A stretch of 51,454 nucleotides of DNA, taken from positions 1-51,454 of the forward strand of contig NZ_QSOC01000009.1 of the NCBI RefSeq assembly GCF_003466125.1. The letters run 5' to 3'. This document shows, in pieces, positions 8,445 through 17,143 of the stretch. The position numbers and the translations under genes were made by a program. The notes beneath the pieces were generated by a model, which was not told the origin of the DNA, did not search any database, and saw only the letters and a list, made by a program, of their open reading frames with translations. Source of the DNA: Collinsella sp. TM10-22. Lineage in GTDB: Bacteria; Actinomycetota; Coriobacteriia; Coriobacteriales; Coriobacteriaceae. Within the stretch, counting starts at the first letter, position 1. Each line of letters begins with the position of its first letter.

Positions 8445-9743
8445 TTGAAAATCAAGGTGAAAAACATCGGCAGGGTCGCTGAGGCCGATATCGAGATTAA
8501 TGGCATTGCCGTGATCGCCGGGGAGAACGGGACGGGGAAAAGCACGGTTGGAAAAGCGCTTTATGCGGCCTTCAACAGCATGTCCGATTCGGAGAACAAA
8601 ATCGACCGCATGAGGCGCAATAGTGTTGAACGCGCCATCAGGAAGGCATATGTGGGAGGCCCTCTCGACTCCACGTCTCGCCACAGGCGAACTGCTGGAA
8701 GAATGAATGGTTTCATCGACAGGGTTTTTTCGGGCGAGTGCACGAGGGACGAGCTTATTGATGAGATAAAGGAGTATTACGGGGAGGAGATCTCCCGTGA
8801 GATCGAATCCGATTTCACGAATGGCGTAGCAGGAGTTGCCGATCAGATTATCGAGATCATGGATATCTCCGATGATGAGGTATTTCGTGCGATTGCGACA
8901 AACAGGTTCCAAAGCGAGTTCAACGGCCAGATCAATTCGGTTTTCGGCGAAGAGCCCGGGAAGGTCGAACTCCAGATAAAGGACGCATCTACGGTTTTCT
9001 CGGTTGCAGGTGACGAGGTGGCGGAGGTGCACGATAGGAGGGTTTTGCGATTCAGGGCGCATTATCTGGACGACCCGTTCCTGATCGATTCTCTCGGAGG
9101 GCCCTACGGCCCCGCTTTTCGGTTCAGGCCCCTCCTTGGACACCAGGAGGAGCTGCGGCAAGATTTGATTCAGGCGACCATCCGTAACGATGACAGCGAG
9201 TCCTCGCTGTTCGACGAGATCGCGAAGGAGCGGCACCTGAAGGTTCTCATGGACAAGGTCTCCTCCTTATGTCCGGGGTATTTCGAGAGGAGCGAAAGTC
9301 GCGGTCACCTTACGTATCTCGAAGAGGGCTTCGCTCGGGGGTTGGAGCCTGGGAACCTTTCTGCTGGCTTGAAGACGTTCGCCATCATGAAGGTGCTCTT
9401 GAAGTCCGGCGCGCTAGATGCCGGAGGGACTATTATCCTCGATGAACCCGAGATTCATCTTCATCCTGCATGGCAGCTGGCCTTCGCCGAGATAATCGTG
9501 CTGCTCCAGAAAGAGCTCGGGATGCACGTCTTAATGAGCACCCATAGTCCATATTTCTTGAATGCGATCGAAGTGTATTCTAAGAAGCACGCTGTTGATG
9601 GATTGTGCTCATATTATCTTGCGGAGACCTGCGCTGATGGACGCTCTCGCTTTGCCGAAATAACCGGCTCGACTGAGGTCGCCTACGAGAAGCTGGCGGC
9701 TCCTTTTGATACGCTTGAGAGGGAGGAGTACGGCCTTGAGTAG
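8445..9743 (+). CDS. AAA15/AAA21-type ATPase (OLD-like), candidate defence effector subunit
   Basis: A 432-residue SMC/OLD-like ATPase. Walker A GENGTGKST lies at residues 26-34, an ABC-signature-like LSAGLKTFAIMK follows near 305, Walker B IILDEPEIHLHP near 330, and a switch STHSPYFLNAI near 365. No C-terminal Toprim domain is visible, so it is the ATPase-only type found in two-gene defence modules. The start is TTG at 8445, because the preceding ATG hits a stop after two codons. The downstream gene overlaps its stop (TTGAGTAG), indicating translational coupling. Codon use is less GC-rich than in the core genes and IS wrecks lie on both sides, suggesting horizontal acquisition. The function is inferred. 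Confidence 0.8.
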   Translation: MKIKVKNIGRVAEADIEINGIAVIAGENGTGKSTVGKALYAAFNSMSDSENKIDRMRRNSVERAIRKAYVGGPLDSTSRHRRTAGRMNGFIDRVFSGECTRDELIDEIKEYYGEEISREIESDFTNGVAGVADQIIEIMDISDDEVFRAIATNRFQSEFNGQINSVFGEEPGKVELQIKDASTVFSVAGDEVAEVHDRRVLRFRAHYLDDPFLIDSLGGPYGPAFRFRPLLGHQEELRQDLIQATIRNDDSESSLFDEIAKERHLKVLMDKVSSLCPGYFERSESRGHLTYLEEGFARGLEPGNLSAGLKTFAIMKVLLKSGALDAGGTIILDEPEIHLHPAWQLAFAEIIVLLQKELGMHVLMSTHSPYFLNAIEVYSKKHAVDGLCSYYLAETCADGRSRFAEITGSTEVAYEKLAAPFDTLEREEYGLE

Positions 9744-10404
9744 CGACCTGTGCGCCTCCTGCCCTCATCCGAACTCTCCCGTGGTGCCAGATGGCAGCGA
9801 TGGTTGCTCCCGTTGCAGGACCTGTATCCTAAGGGACTGCACGTCGACCATCTCCAAAACATCCAGAGACGGGAGCGTCTCTCTTGTGGATGACGATTTG
9901 CCTGTTGTCAATTTTGACTCTGTTAAAGAATGCTACTGCAAGAAGGTCAATAGGTGGATGCAACTCCCGCGCTCCGCCGATGCGCTGTATTGCGATCGGG
10001 AAACGTTATATCTAGTCGAATTTAAAAACGGCAGTCTGAAGGAGACGCTGGGGAAGAGGCTCAATCCCAAGGATGACGAAGAGCTTGGTATCAATCTTGG
10101 CCAAAGGGACGCCCTCATCGAGAAGTGCAAGGACAGCGTTTTGATCTGCTCGGACCTGTGGGGAAAGAGGACGAGATGGTTTCGCGAGCACTGCGTCTTT
10201 GTTTTGGTATACAACGAGGACAAGAACAAGACCGCGTTGAAGCGGGTTGCCAGCTCGATTAGGAAAAAAGCGCGTTTTGGGCTTCCTGACAAATTGAAAG
10301 GTTTTTGCGTGAAGGATGTCTTGACGCTAACCGAAAAGGAGTTTTCGACATCGCTCCTTTCAACTTGGCGAGACGCAGAAGAAATCGCGGAGGTCGACGC
10401 GTAG
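9736..10404 (+). CDS. Cys-rich protein with PD-(D/E)xK-like nuclease motif
   Basis: A 222-residue protein I do not recognise as a named family. The N-terminus has a possible zinc site: CASC at residues 6-9, then C24, C27, C30 and C35. The middle has D82 followed by a predicted beta strand LYLVEFKNG with E95 and K97, matching the D-x(n)-(E)xK pattern of restriction-endonuclease-fold nucleases. The rest is Lys-rich. The start is TTG at 9736, preceded by GGGAGGAG inside the ATPase gene and overlapping its stop codon. Coupling to an AAA15-type ATPase suggests a two-component antiviral or anti-plasmid module. Nuclease activity is an inference from one motif. Confidence 0.65.
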   Translation: MSSDLCASCPHPNSPVVPDGSDGCSRCRTCILRDCTSTISKTSRDGSVSLVDDDLPVVNFDSVKECYCKKVNRWMQLPRSADALYCDRETLYLVEFKNGSLKETLGKRLNPKDDEELGINLGQRDALIEKCKDSVLICSDLWGKRTRWFREHCVFVLVYNEDKNKTALKRVASSIRKKARFGLPDKLKGFCVKDVLTLTEKEFSTSLLSTWRDAEEIAEVDA

Positions 10405-10539
10405 GAGACCGAAAAGCATCCGGTGGCTATTTGCTCCCGATATCGATCGTTCGTCTGCAGTCGGTTTTCTTTCCGCTGCGCCCACCAGTTTGCGATGAGT
10501 CGCGCACCGTGTGAAGCTCAACACGGATGAAATACAAAT

Positions 10540-11104
10540 ATAATCCCCCCCCCTTGCACTGTGTTGATAAATATTGCTCGTCGAACTCATCTGAACTGGG
10601 CTTTCTTGCATAGAACTGCCTGAACCTGAGCGTTTTCGGGTATCGCATTGCCCGATCGAGCACCATCGCGACCTTCTCAAGCTTGTCCTCGGGCGGACTC
10701 ATAGCCACAGCCCCGCATGTCGTCCCGGTTGGAGCCGGGATGAGCCCTCAGGAAGCACTGCATGAAGTAGCGCATCCGGTTCACGGGCCCCAGCGGGTTC
10801 TGGCCGTCGGGAACGCCCTTGAGCAGCTTCGCGTTGTAGTGCTGGCTCTTCAGTGACAGATTGTTGACGGGAGCCGTGTGGCGCCCGGCTCCATGTCGTG
10901 GATGAGCGTGGAGCCGGGCGCCACACGGCTCCCGAACGTCGCCAAGGTCTTCGCCCTGCTTGTCTTGCCAAGGCCCTCCCGGATGAAGATTGAATTGCCT
11001 GGCTCATCGCAGCCGAGCGCGACACGGCCTCTACCCGAGACCATCATCTCTACACATAGCCCATCATTCGACAAGAACGCGCAGTTTGTCCTGCATAGGC
11101 GCAT
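10540..11104 (-). pseudogene. IS1595-family (ISXO2-like) transposase, frameshifted and rearranged
   Basis: Three successive minus-strand frames carry pieces of one DDE transposase. 11104-10910 gives residues around EMMVSGRGRVALGCDE and KTLATFGSRVAPGSTLIHD; 10860-10700 gives LKSQHYNAKLLKGVPDGQNP and GPVNRMRYFMQCFLRAHPG; 10700-10560 gives PPEDKLEKVAMVLDRAMRYP. These are typical ISXO2-like transposase sequences, but at least two frame changes separate them, and the N-terminal zinc-ribbon part is absent. A perfect 25-bp inverted duplication (10869-10933) sits exactly at the first break. A poly-C run at 10547 follows the 3' end. Confidence 0.75.
10869..10933. repeat. Perfect 25-bp inverted duplication inside IS1595 remnant
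   Basis: Arms 10869-10893 and 10909-10933 are exact reverse complements with a 15-base loop (10894-10908). The right arm still encodes GSRVAPGST of the transposase in frame on the minus strand. The left arm is its inverted copy, inserted after the codons for HDME. This is the signature of a template-switch inverted duplication within a coding sequence. Confidence 0.9.
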
Positions 11105-11304
11105 GGTGTCCCCCTCCGCCGCAAGAGGTGAGCAAAAGAGAGGCTCCCCTCGCCACTACCGGACAAAGGGACCTCTCTGGGGAAACACGCTATAAAACCT
11201 TCTTGCCGGGCGGTCGAGTACAGCACCGACGGCGTACCCGTGGAGACCTACCCAGAGCCCACGCCATTTCAAGTTTCTTGGTCTTCAACGCCACAATCCG
11301 ATAA
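11105..11304. other. Gap between IS1595 remnant and ABC exporter
   Basis: No gene is seen. A weak hairpin (AGAGAGG at 11137-11143 with CCTCTCT at 11172-11178) could be an IS end or a terminator; I cannot decide between them. Confidence 0.3.
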
Positions 11305-12939
11305 TCATCCAGCCGTCGAAATGACCTCGTCACAGGCGGCAAGCATCTCCTCGTCATGAGTGACAACGATTACAATATGGTCTCTCTTAATTTCATGAAG
11401 CAATTTGATCAGCGCGCCTCGACTCTTCGCATCAAGTGCTGAGGTCGGTTCATCAAAAAGCATAACGTCCGGCGATTTCAACAGCTGTCTCACAATTGCA
11501 ATCTTTTGCTTCTCGCCGCCGGACACCCCTCCTTTCCCGCCGTCAAGCATCGCCGTTGCCCCGTTCTCCACAGAAGCAACCATTTCGTCTAGCCCCAATA
11601 TGACAAGCATCCGGTTCAGCTTATCCATCTCGTAATCATCAGAAAGCAGCGTAAGATTATCGAGAATCGTCCCCTCAACGATAGGGGGTTCTTGCTCCGT
11701 AATGCTGACTCGACACCGCCGCAATGCATATCGATCGATGCAACGCTGTGACACCCCGTTGTAGCGAACGGCCCCTTCTGTGTCATCTGGATATAGCCCC
11801 AATATCACTGACAGCAGCGAGCTCTTCCCCGAACCATTCGGCCCCGAGATTCCATATAGCCGACCCCTGGAAAACGCGAGCCCCTCAATGCTTAACGCGA
11901 CCCTTTCCGCCCCTGGATAACGTAGCTTGATGTTCTCTAGACGGATTTCCTCAATCGGACCAAGCGCCAATTTGCCATTCGCTTCCACCGGGACATCCCA
12001 AATTCTTTTCAGCCGCTCATAGCATACGCGATTAGTCTGGTAATCCCTTCCCCAGCCCAACAAATACTGTACCGCTGAGCTTAAGTTCGAATAATATCCA
12101 ACAGCAGTCACGAGAAAACCAGGCAACAGTCTCCCGCCCATCACTTCAACCGCGCCCACAGCAAGAAGACATCCTTGAGCGGCGGAAGCGACCAACGCGT
12201 TGCCAAAGGTAAATCTAGACCCTACTTCCTGATTTGCTCTCATCGTTGGATAGAGCCCATTAAAAGCTTCGACCAGTACAGCGCGGGACCTATCGAACAA
12301 AGCATGTTTGCGGATGAAATCAACTTTCTCCAACTGATCTTGTAGACAGGAAAAAAACCTCGCGCTCTGCTCTTGTACGTCAAAACTTCTCTCAAACAGC
12401 CTTGCGCGTGAAACCGCATAAAAAGCGGCACTCGCTGCCGCAAGAACAAGGCAGACCACACTCAACTTGATATTCAGGCTACCGAGAACAAACAGGGCGG
12501 ACAAAAGGGTGATAACGTTGCTTGAAACCCCCACAACCGAGTTGATTACGAAGATGACAAGGTCATTAGCGTCGTGATTGATTTGCTGGTTATAATACGA
12601 CGCGTTGAAGCCCTCGAAGAATGCCTGGGGAAGGTGCTTCACGTGCTCAAGCGTATCCGCATTTAAGCCGAACCCCGCATGCGACTGAAGGTTGATGTAC
12701 AGCATCTCTGAGCAATACACTAGTCCCGCTCGAACCGCTTGGACCGCAACCAAAATAAGGCAACAAACGAGAACGGCGGCAAGATCGGCGCTGGCCGGCA
12801 TCGCCAATCGGTTTACCACTATGCCGGTAAGAAAGGGACCCGCAAGCGCAAGCAGCCCGACCAAAACTGTTACGACAAGATAGGCGTAGAATCGACCGCC
12901 CAGTATATATTTTCTACAGAGATTAAGCATCAGCCTCAT
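11305..12939 (-). CDS. ABC exporter, fused TMD-NBD, RiPP locus 1
   Basis: About 544 residues. The N-terminal half holds six hydrophobic segments (for example VVTVLVGLLALAGPFLTGIV and VITLLSALFVLGSL). The C-terminal ATPase has Walker A SGPNGSGKSS near 350, Q-loop TEQEPP, signature VSGGEKQKIAI near 465, Walker B VMLFDEPTSALD and H-loop VVTHDEE. There is no C39 peptidase domain, so leader cleavage must be done elsewhere. ATG 12937-12939 overlaps the end of the radical SAM gene by 17 bases; a GTG at 12951 is an alternative. As the last gene of the locus 1 operon it probably exports the modified cysteine peptide. Confidence 0.88.
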   Translation of the reverse strand: MRLMLNLCRKYILGGRFYAYLVVTVLVGLLALAGPFLTGIVVNRLAMPASADLAAVLVCCLILVAVQAVRAGLVYCSEMLYINLQSHAGFGLNADTLEHVKHLPQAFFEGFNASYYNQQINHDANDLVIFVINSVVGVSSNVITLLSALFVLGSLNIKLSVVCLVLAAASAAFYAVSRARLFERSFDVQEQSARFFSCLQDQLEKVDFIRKHALFDRSRAVLVEAFNGLYPTMRANQEVGSRFTFGNALVASAAQGCLLAVGAVEVMGGRLLPGFLVTAVGYYSNLSSAVQYLLGWGRDYQTNRVCYERLKRIWDVPVEANGKLALGPIEEIRLENIKLRYPGAERVALSIEGLAFSRGRLYGISGPNGSGKSSLLSVILGLYPDDTEGAVRYNGVSQRCIDRYALRRCRVSITEQEPPIVEGTILDNLTLLSDDYEMDKLNRMLVILGLDEMVASVENGATAMLDGGKGGVSGGEKQKIAIVRQLLKSPDVMLFDEPTSALDAKSRGALIKLLHEIKRDHIVIVVTHDEEMLAACDEVISTAG

Positions 12940-14221
12940 TTTGCCCCGCACCCCGTTTTGCCGTATTCATCATCTGGGAGAGCAGCATTTTTTGCTCGGC
13001 ATCATACCGGAAGGAAACGCAACGTTTCCCCTCACCGTTTAAGGCGTGGTTGGGGCACCCTCCCATGCACATGGGAAAAGCAAAGCACTCTTGGCATTCC
13101 GGGTCATCCGGCTCATATGCCATCCAGTTAATCATGTTCTTGCTCAACATTGGCGGCTCGAAAATAGTTCCGACCCTCCGCTCCTTCATTCCAATGTCAT
13201 CCCAGCACTTATACAAATCTCCGACGGGATCAACCACGTACGAGTTGATTCCAACGGCGCAACATATCCCGAAATTCGTCCCACCAAAAGGTTGAACTTT
13301 GAAGCCCCGCGCAATTGCCCTTTTATAAAACTCAGTCTCCTCATACGAGAACTCTTTTACAGTAAAGCAGTGGCTGTCGTTCGCACATACCTGATTGATA
13401 TCGTCAACAGGGGCTAAATAGAAGTGAACCTTATTCATCAGGCCATTTAGCTCGAGATAATCCAATAGCTCTTGAGCGGCCTCGATGTTGGTCTTGTCGA
13501 CGTTGCTCCTTATCGAAATATCGATGATGTCGGCACACTCTTTGACGTTCTTGAGAATACGTTCGTATGTAGGGCTTCCGTCGTGAAGAATCCTTCTCGA
13601 ATCGTGATCCGACTTCGATCCATCTATAGTCACTTGCGCGCTCGTCACACCACATGCCGCGAGCCTCCTTGCAACATCAGGCGTCAGCAGATAGCCATTT
13701 GTCACTATCGATGCGGAATATTCACACGTTGGCCCCACGACATCTTTCAGATCCGACGTAATCCGTTCGATCATCTTCATTCCGAGCAGAGGCTCGCCGC
13801 CGTACCATCCAACTGAGAGACTTGCGATACCAGGATAGTAATCTTTCACGAACTTGGAGAGCTGTGTCAAAACCTCCTCGCCCATCGTCGTGTACGCCTG
13901 TCCCTTTTCATAGCAGTAGGGACAGCAAAAGTTGCAAGCCATCGTTGGCGCAATGGTAAGGGACAGAGCAGTATTCGCAAAGCGCGCGGCGCGACTTTGC
14001 AACCTGATCTCCCCAAGCTCGTCCCTCTCCTCATTGACTAGGATGCCTCCCCTTATCAGCTCCGCGACAAGATCATCGGCATCTCGAACGTCCCCTTCTT
14101 GAATCCTTTTGAATTTCTGCGCGTATTCCGGATTTAACGACAGGATGCCGCCGGTTCGCGCATTCATGATAAGAAGACTTCCGTTATGTTCATGCACCAC
14201 ATTAAATTGCGACAGTTTCAC
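12923..14221 (-). CDS. Radical SAM/SPASM peptide maturase, RiPP locus 1
   Basis: A 432-residue enzyme. Residues 1-75 form an N-terminal domain like the peptide-binding (PqqD/RRE-like) regions of thioether-forming maturases. The radical SAM cluster motif is C96-x3-C100-x2-C103 (CNFCCPYC), followed by a GGEP motif (WYGGEPLLG). The C-terminus is a SPASM domain with CC near 325, DLYKCWDD and the final CQECFAFPMCMGGCPNH, holding auxiliary iron-sulfur clusters. Such enzymes install Cys thioether (sactionine, ranthionine) or related crosslinks in precursor peptides. The likely substrates are the two five-Cys 39-mers encoded upstream. The start is GTG 14221 with GGAG 9 bases ahead; the nearby ATG alternatives are internal. 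The modification chemistry is inferred. Confidence 0.9.
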   Translation of the reverse strand: MKLSQFNVVHEHNGSLLIMNARTGGILSLNPEYAQKFKRIQEGDVRDADDLVAELIRGGILVNEERDELGEIRLQSRAARFANTALSLTIAPTMACNFCCPYCYEKGQAYTTMGEEVLTQLSKFVKDYYPGIASLSVGWYGGEPLLGMKMIERITSDLKDVVGPTCEYSASIVTNGYLLTPDVARRLAACGVTSAQVTIDGSKSDHDSRRILHDGSPTYERILKNVKECADIIDISIRSNVDKTNIEAAQELLDYLELNGLMNKVHFYLAPVDDINQVCANDSHCFTVKEFSYEETEFYKRAIARGFKVQPFGGTNFGICCAVGINSYVVDPVGDLYKCWDDIGMKERRVGTIFEPPMLSKNMINWMAYEPDDPECQECFAFPMCMGGCPNHALNGEGKRCVSFRYDAEQKMLLSQMMNTAKRGAGQNEADA

Positions 14222-14287
14222 TTCGCACCATCTCCATTTCCAATCAAATCCATATCGACCCTCAGACGCTGCGCATACGCCAGCGCA

Positions 14288-15076
14288 CTACCTTCTTCGA
14301 TAAAAACTGCACGAAAGCAGCAATAGACATGCGAGCGACACGATGACCGCATGGCCGCATGCAGCCATCAGGACCGTCCCGCCGGCAGCCCCGCACGCCC
14401 TCATCCAATAAGCCATGTGAACCGGGGGTAAAACGGTTGGGAAACTCATCGCGATAACAAGGCCCGCGAACGTTGCGACCAGCAAGGCTCCCGACACAAG
14501 AGATCTGATCCTGAACACCTCATATGCAACCGCAACCATCAGCGTATAAGCGGCGTCTATAACGATATTCGACAGGAGTGCCGAGGTCACATTACCAACC
14601 GTAAGGCTGTCTAGACCGCTTCCGGAGCACACGGCAAAGACCGCAGCGACACCGAGAGTAAACACGATGTAGGGGCACAGCGTATACACTTCGCAAGCCA
14701 ATGTCTTTGCCGCAAACAGCTGCCAGCTGCGGAAGCCCCGAGCAATCGAAACTCCCCTTGCCGACACGCTCGTCGCATCACCGAATAGCGTCCCCGCCAC
14801 AACAACAGAGACGATTGGGAAGAACACCGTATGCGCCATGGAGACGACACTTAGCCAGGAAGAGATACCCGTTGGCCCAACCCCTATCGAGAAAAGATAG
14901 CCCGGATCGGCGGAAAAGCCAAAGAACTGGCCCTCTCCCCCTGCGGAGACCCATGCGCCGGACCCGGCAAACACATAAATCCCCGCGATGCCCAAATACA
15001 TCAGCGCTATTATCACGGCGAGTTTCATTCTCCTTGCGCGGAACAGTTCCGCCCTGACCGACATCCCAAGATTCAT
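14288..15076 (-). CDS. ABC-2-type permease, RiPP locus 1 (second)
   Basis: A 262-residue membrane protein with about six hydrophobic helices (VIIALMYLGIAGIYVFAG near the N-terminus, LACLLLLSC near the C-terminus). The ATG (15074-15076) overlaps the stop of the preceding permease as ATGA, indicating coupling. With the adjacent permease and ATPase it resembles the three-gene lantibiotic-immunity/bacitracin-type exporters. It could export or protect against the modified peptide. No further identification is possible. Confidence 0.8.
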   Translation of the reverse strand: MNLGMSVRAELFRARRMKLAVIIALMYLGIAGIYVFAGSGAWVSAGGEGQFFGFSADPGYLFSIGVGPTGISSWLSVVSMAHTVFFPIVSVVVAGTLFGDATSVSARGVSIARGFRSWQLFAAKTLACEVYTLCPYIVFTLGVAAVFAVCSGSGLDSLTVGNVTSALLSNIVIDAAYTLMVAVAYEVFRIRSLVSGALLVATFAGLVIAMSFPTVLPPVHMAYWMRACGAAGGTVLMAACGHAVIVSLACLLLLSCSFYRRR

Positions 15077-15891
15077 CGAACCGCCGTCCTTACAAATAGC
15101 GAGACGAGCGCAACTCCAACCGACACAAGCACAGTGCCGCCCGCATACAGCAAAACCTGAATTACCCCAACATTCTGCATACTCAGGGAACACAGGTTCA
15201 TCAGGTAATACACGGGCGAGAGCATGAGCAGCAAGCTGGGCTGACCGCTTCCGTATGTACTTGGGAACCACACCATCACAAATGTCGAAACCGCTATTGC
15301 AACGACGCTGCTCGCCACCACACTCCTCGTGAGCAAATACAGGGCGAAGGTAGCGGCGTACATCGAAATGAGCAGCAGCGCGATCATCAGCGCAATCGAT
15401 ACAAATTGGGCAAACCCTGAGCACGAGGCCCCAACGTCCCATTGGGCCATCTTGGTTAAATACAGCGCAGTCGTAGAAAGAAGATACACGGCACCGACCA
15501 GAGTGCAGTTCACCAACAGCTTCGTGATCACAATCGCCGCCTGCGACACCCCTCGCGATCTCGATACGGCGTAAGCCACGGATTCAAAGTCTCTCGACGT
15601 AGCGTAAACCGCGTAGAGAATCGTCACCGGAATCCAGACCACTGTAGACGCAAAAGACGTCCGGGCAACAGAGCCCAAAACGTCCCCTGCATCCACTAGG
15701 TTTCCAATAAAACCTATAGCCCCTCCAAGCGTATACGGGTCATCACCGGCGACCATGATCAGCACCTCAGACGAAGTCGCAGCCGCAACCACATACAGCA
15801 CAGCCGCAAGCGCAATCATCAGAGCGGTCGCCGGGTGCCTGGCGAGCAACCATACCTCGCTCCGAAAAGCTGAGATGAACTCGCGTTTCAT
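15073..15891 (-). CDS. ABC-2-type permease, RiPP locus 1 (first)
   Basis: A 272-residue integral membrane protein with about six helices; the N-terminus KREFISAFRSEVWLLARHP is typical of ABC-2 immunity permeases. The ATG (15889-15891) overlaps the TGA of the ATPase gene; a GTG one codon earlier (15894) is an equal candidate. It partners with the ATPase upstream and the permease downstream. Confidence 0.8.
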   Translation of the reverse strand: MKREFISAFRSEVWLLARHPATALMIALAAVLYVVAAATSSEVLIMVAGDDPYTLGGAIGFIGNLVDAGDVLGSVARTSFASTVVWIPVTILYAVYATSRDFESVAYAVSRSRGVSQAAIVITKLLVNCTLVGAVYLLSTTALYLTKMAQWDVGASCSGFAQFVSIALMIALLLISMYAATFALYLLTRSVVASSVVAIAVSTFVMVWFPSTYGSGQPSLLLMLSPVYYLMNLCSLSMQNVGVIQVLLYAGGTVLVSVGVALVSLFVRTAVR

Positions 15892-16811
15892 CACAGCTCG
15901 CTCTCTCGACCGATGAGCTCCGAATAAAACTCCTCAAGGCTCTTCCTATGAGAATACGCCTCCGCAACCCTCACACCTGCGGTCGAGAGCGCTTCGATTG
16001 CAATGCCCCGCCCTTCCTTTTTCTCCTCATAGCGCATAAGGACGCTGCCGTCCGGCAGAAAAGAATGTGAGGTCTCATCTCCGAGAACCGATCTCGTTCG
16101 CTCCAGATCGTCCACATGCAACACGAAACCACCGCGGCATGACTTTTCCAGCTGAGGTGCGGTCATCCTTCGAATGAGGCGACCATGACTTATGAAGAGG
16201 TAATCAGTTGCCAGCTTGTGCATCTCCTCAAGATTGTGGCTGGATACGAGAATCGTTTTACCTTGATCTTTGTTAAGATGCGTAAGGATTTTTCTTACTT
16301 CGACTATCCCCATCGGATCCAGGCCGTTTGTCGGCTCGTCCAGGATCAACAGCTCCGGATCGCCCAGCAACGCTATGGCCAGATCGAGACGCCTCCTCAT
16401 TCCCATTGAGAAGTTCTTCACTTTCTTCCCGCCGGCCTCCCCCAAACCGACGGTTGATAACACACCGTCGATGGAACGATCGGTGGGAAGCCCCCACTCA
16501 ATACAGCGAACGACCAAGTTGTCTCGCGCGGTCAGATTAGGATACGAAGCATTGAGGTCGGGCATATAACCCAGCCTTTCCCTGCAGCTCCGTATTTCAC
16601 GTCTCCCGGTTTGCCCAAACATCGAGATCGTTCCTGACGATGGCTCCGAAAGCCCCGTGATCAATCGAATTAACGTGCTCTTGCCGGCACCATTCTCCCC
16701 AATGAGTGCACACAGCTCGCCTTCCATTAAAGAGAACGAGACTGATTTAACCGCTTCAAACCCGCCATATCTCTTGGATATGGCACGCAATTCAACTGGG
16801 ACTTCCCGCAT
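15891..16811 (-). CDS. ABC transporter ATPase, immunity/export type, RiPP locus 1
   Basis: A 306-residue stand-alone ATPase. Walker A IGENGAGKST near 38, Q-loop region GYMPDLNASYP, signature NFSMGMRRRLDLA near 135, Walker B LLILDEPTNGLDP near 155, H-loop VSSHNLEEM, and a ~90-residue C-terminal accessory domain as in BcrA/LanF proteins. The ATG (16809-16811) lies 8 bases after GGGGAGGA; an ATG two codons further upstream is too close to this site, and the longer open frame to 16907 is leader sequence. First enzyme-class gene after the two precursors and separated from them by the hairpins at 16950-16996. Confidence 0.88.
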   Translation of the reverse strand: MREVPVELRAISKRYGGFEAVKSVSFSLMEGELCALIGENGAGKSTLIRLITGLSEPSSGTISMFGQTGRREIRSCRERLGYMPDLNASYPNLTARDNLVVRCIEWGLPTDRSIDGVLSTVGLGEAGGKKVKNFSMGMRRRLDLAIALLGDPELLILDEPTNGLDPMGIVEVRKILTHLNKDQGKTILVSSHNLEEMHKLATDYLFISHGRLIRRMTAPQLEKSCRGGFVLHVDDLERTRSVLGDETSHSFLPDGSVLMRYEEKKEGRGIAIEALSTAGVRVAEAYSHRKSLEEFYSELIGRESEL

Positions 16812-16949
16812 GGACGACATCCTCCCCGTCAATAAAAAGGGACGACATGGCAATTGTGCGGGGTTATAGGTAACGTCGGTTCGCCCCCCCATATTGCAAT
16901 GCCACATCGCCCCTCAGGCGCTGCTGGCCAAAATATCTTTGAACAGTCT

Positions 16950-16996
16950 GTGCACGCCGTACGGCGTGCACTATCCGCTAAAAGCGGATAGTGCAC
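16950..16996 (-). terminator. Overlapping alternative hairpins after precursor B
   Basis: A perfect 22-base palindrome (16950-16971) and a 14-bp stem with AAA loop (16966-16979 with 16983-16996) share the central GTGCAC, so only one can form at a time. The second stem covers the last codons and stop of precursor B. There is no U-tract. It probably acts as a partial terminator or RNA-stability barrier, giving abundant precursor mRNA and less maturase/transporter mRNA. Confidence 0.6.
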
Positions 16997-17097
16997 TCCT
17001 GTGAAGAACACTTGGTGCTGCAGCTGCCGTGCGCGTAAAAGAAGCAATTGTTGCACATGGGCTCAGCCCCGGCTGACGGCTCGGTAATCCATTCCAT
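16978..17097 (-). CDS. RiPP precursor peptide B (five-Cys, 39 aa)
   Basis: A 39-residue peptide starting MEWITEPSAGAEP, with cysteines at positions 15, 18, 26, 30 and 35 and the segment CNNCFFYAHGSC, ending CTIRF. ATG 17095-17097 is preceded by GAAAGGAGGGG. An overlapping frame starting four bases upstream is a spurious alternative. Length, Cys positions, the FFYAHG block and the last residues (CT-x-RF) match precursor A exactly, while synonymous and linker positions differ, so both are under protein-level selection. The acidic N-terminal ~13 residues would be the leader and the Cys region the core. It is the presumed substrate of the radical SAM/SPASM enzyme. Confidence 0.85.
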   Translation of the reverse strand: MEWITEPSAGAEPMCNNCFFYAHGSCSTKCSSQECTIRF

Positions 17098-17143
17098 TTC
17101 ATTCCCCTCCTTTCGCGGTAGAAAGCCAGTTCATCTCTGCCCC

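Noticed and set aside
11305..12939. Peptidase-containing (C39) bacteriocin exporter
   Set aside because: No N-terminal cysteine-protease domain; the protein begins directly with membrane helices.
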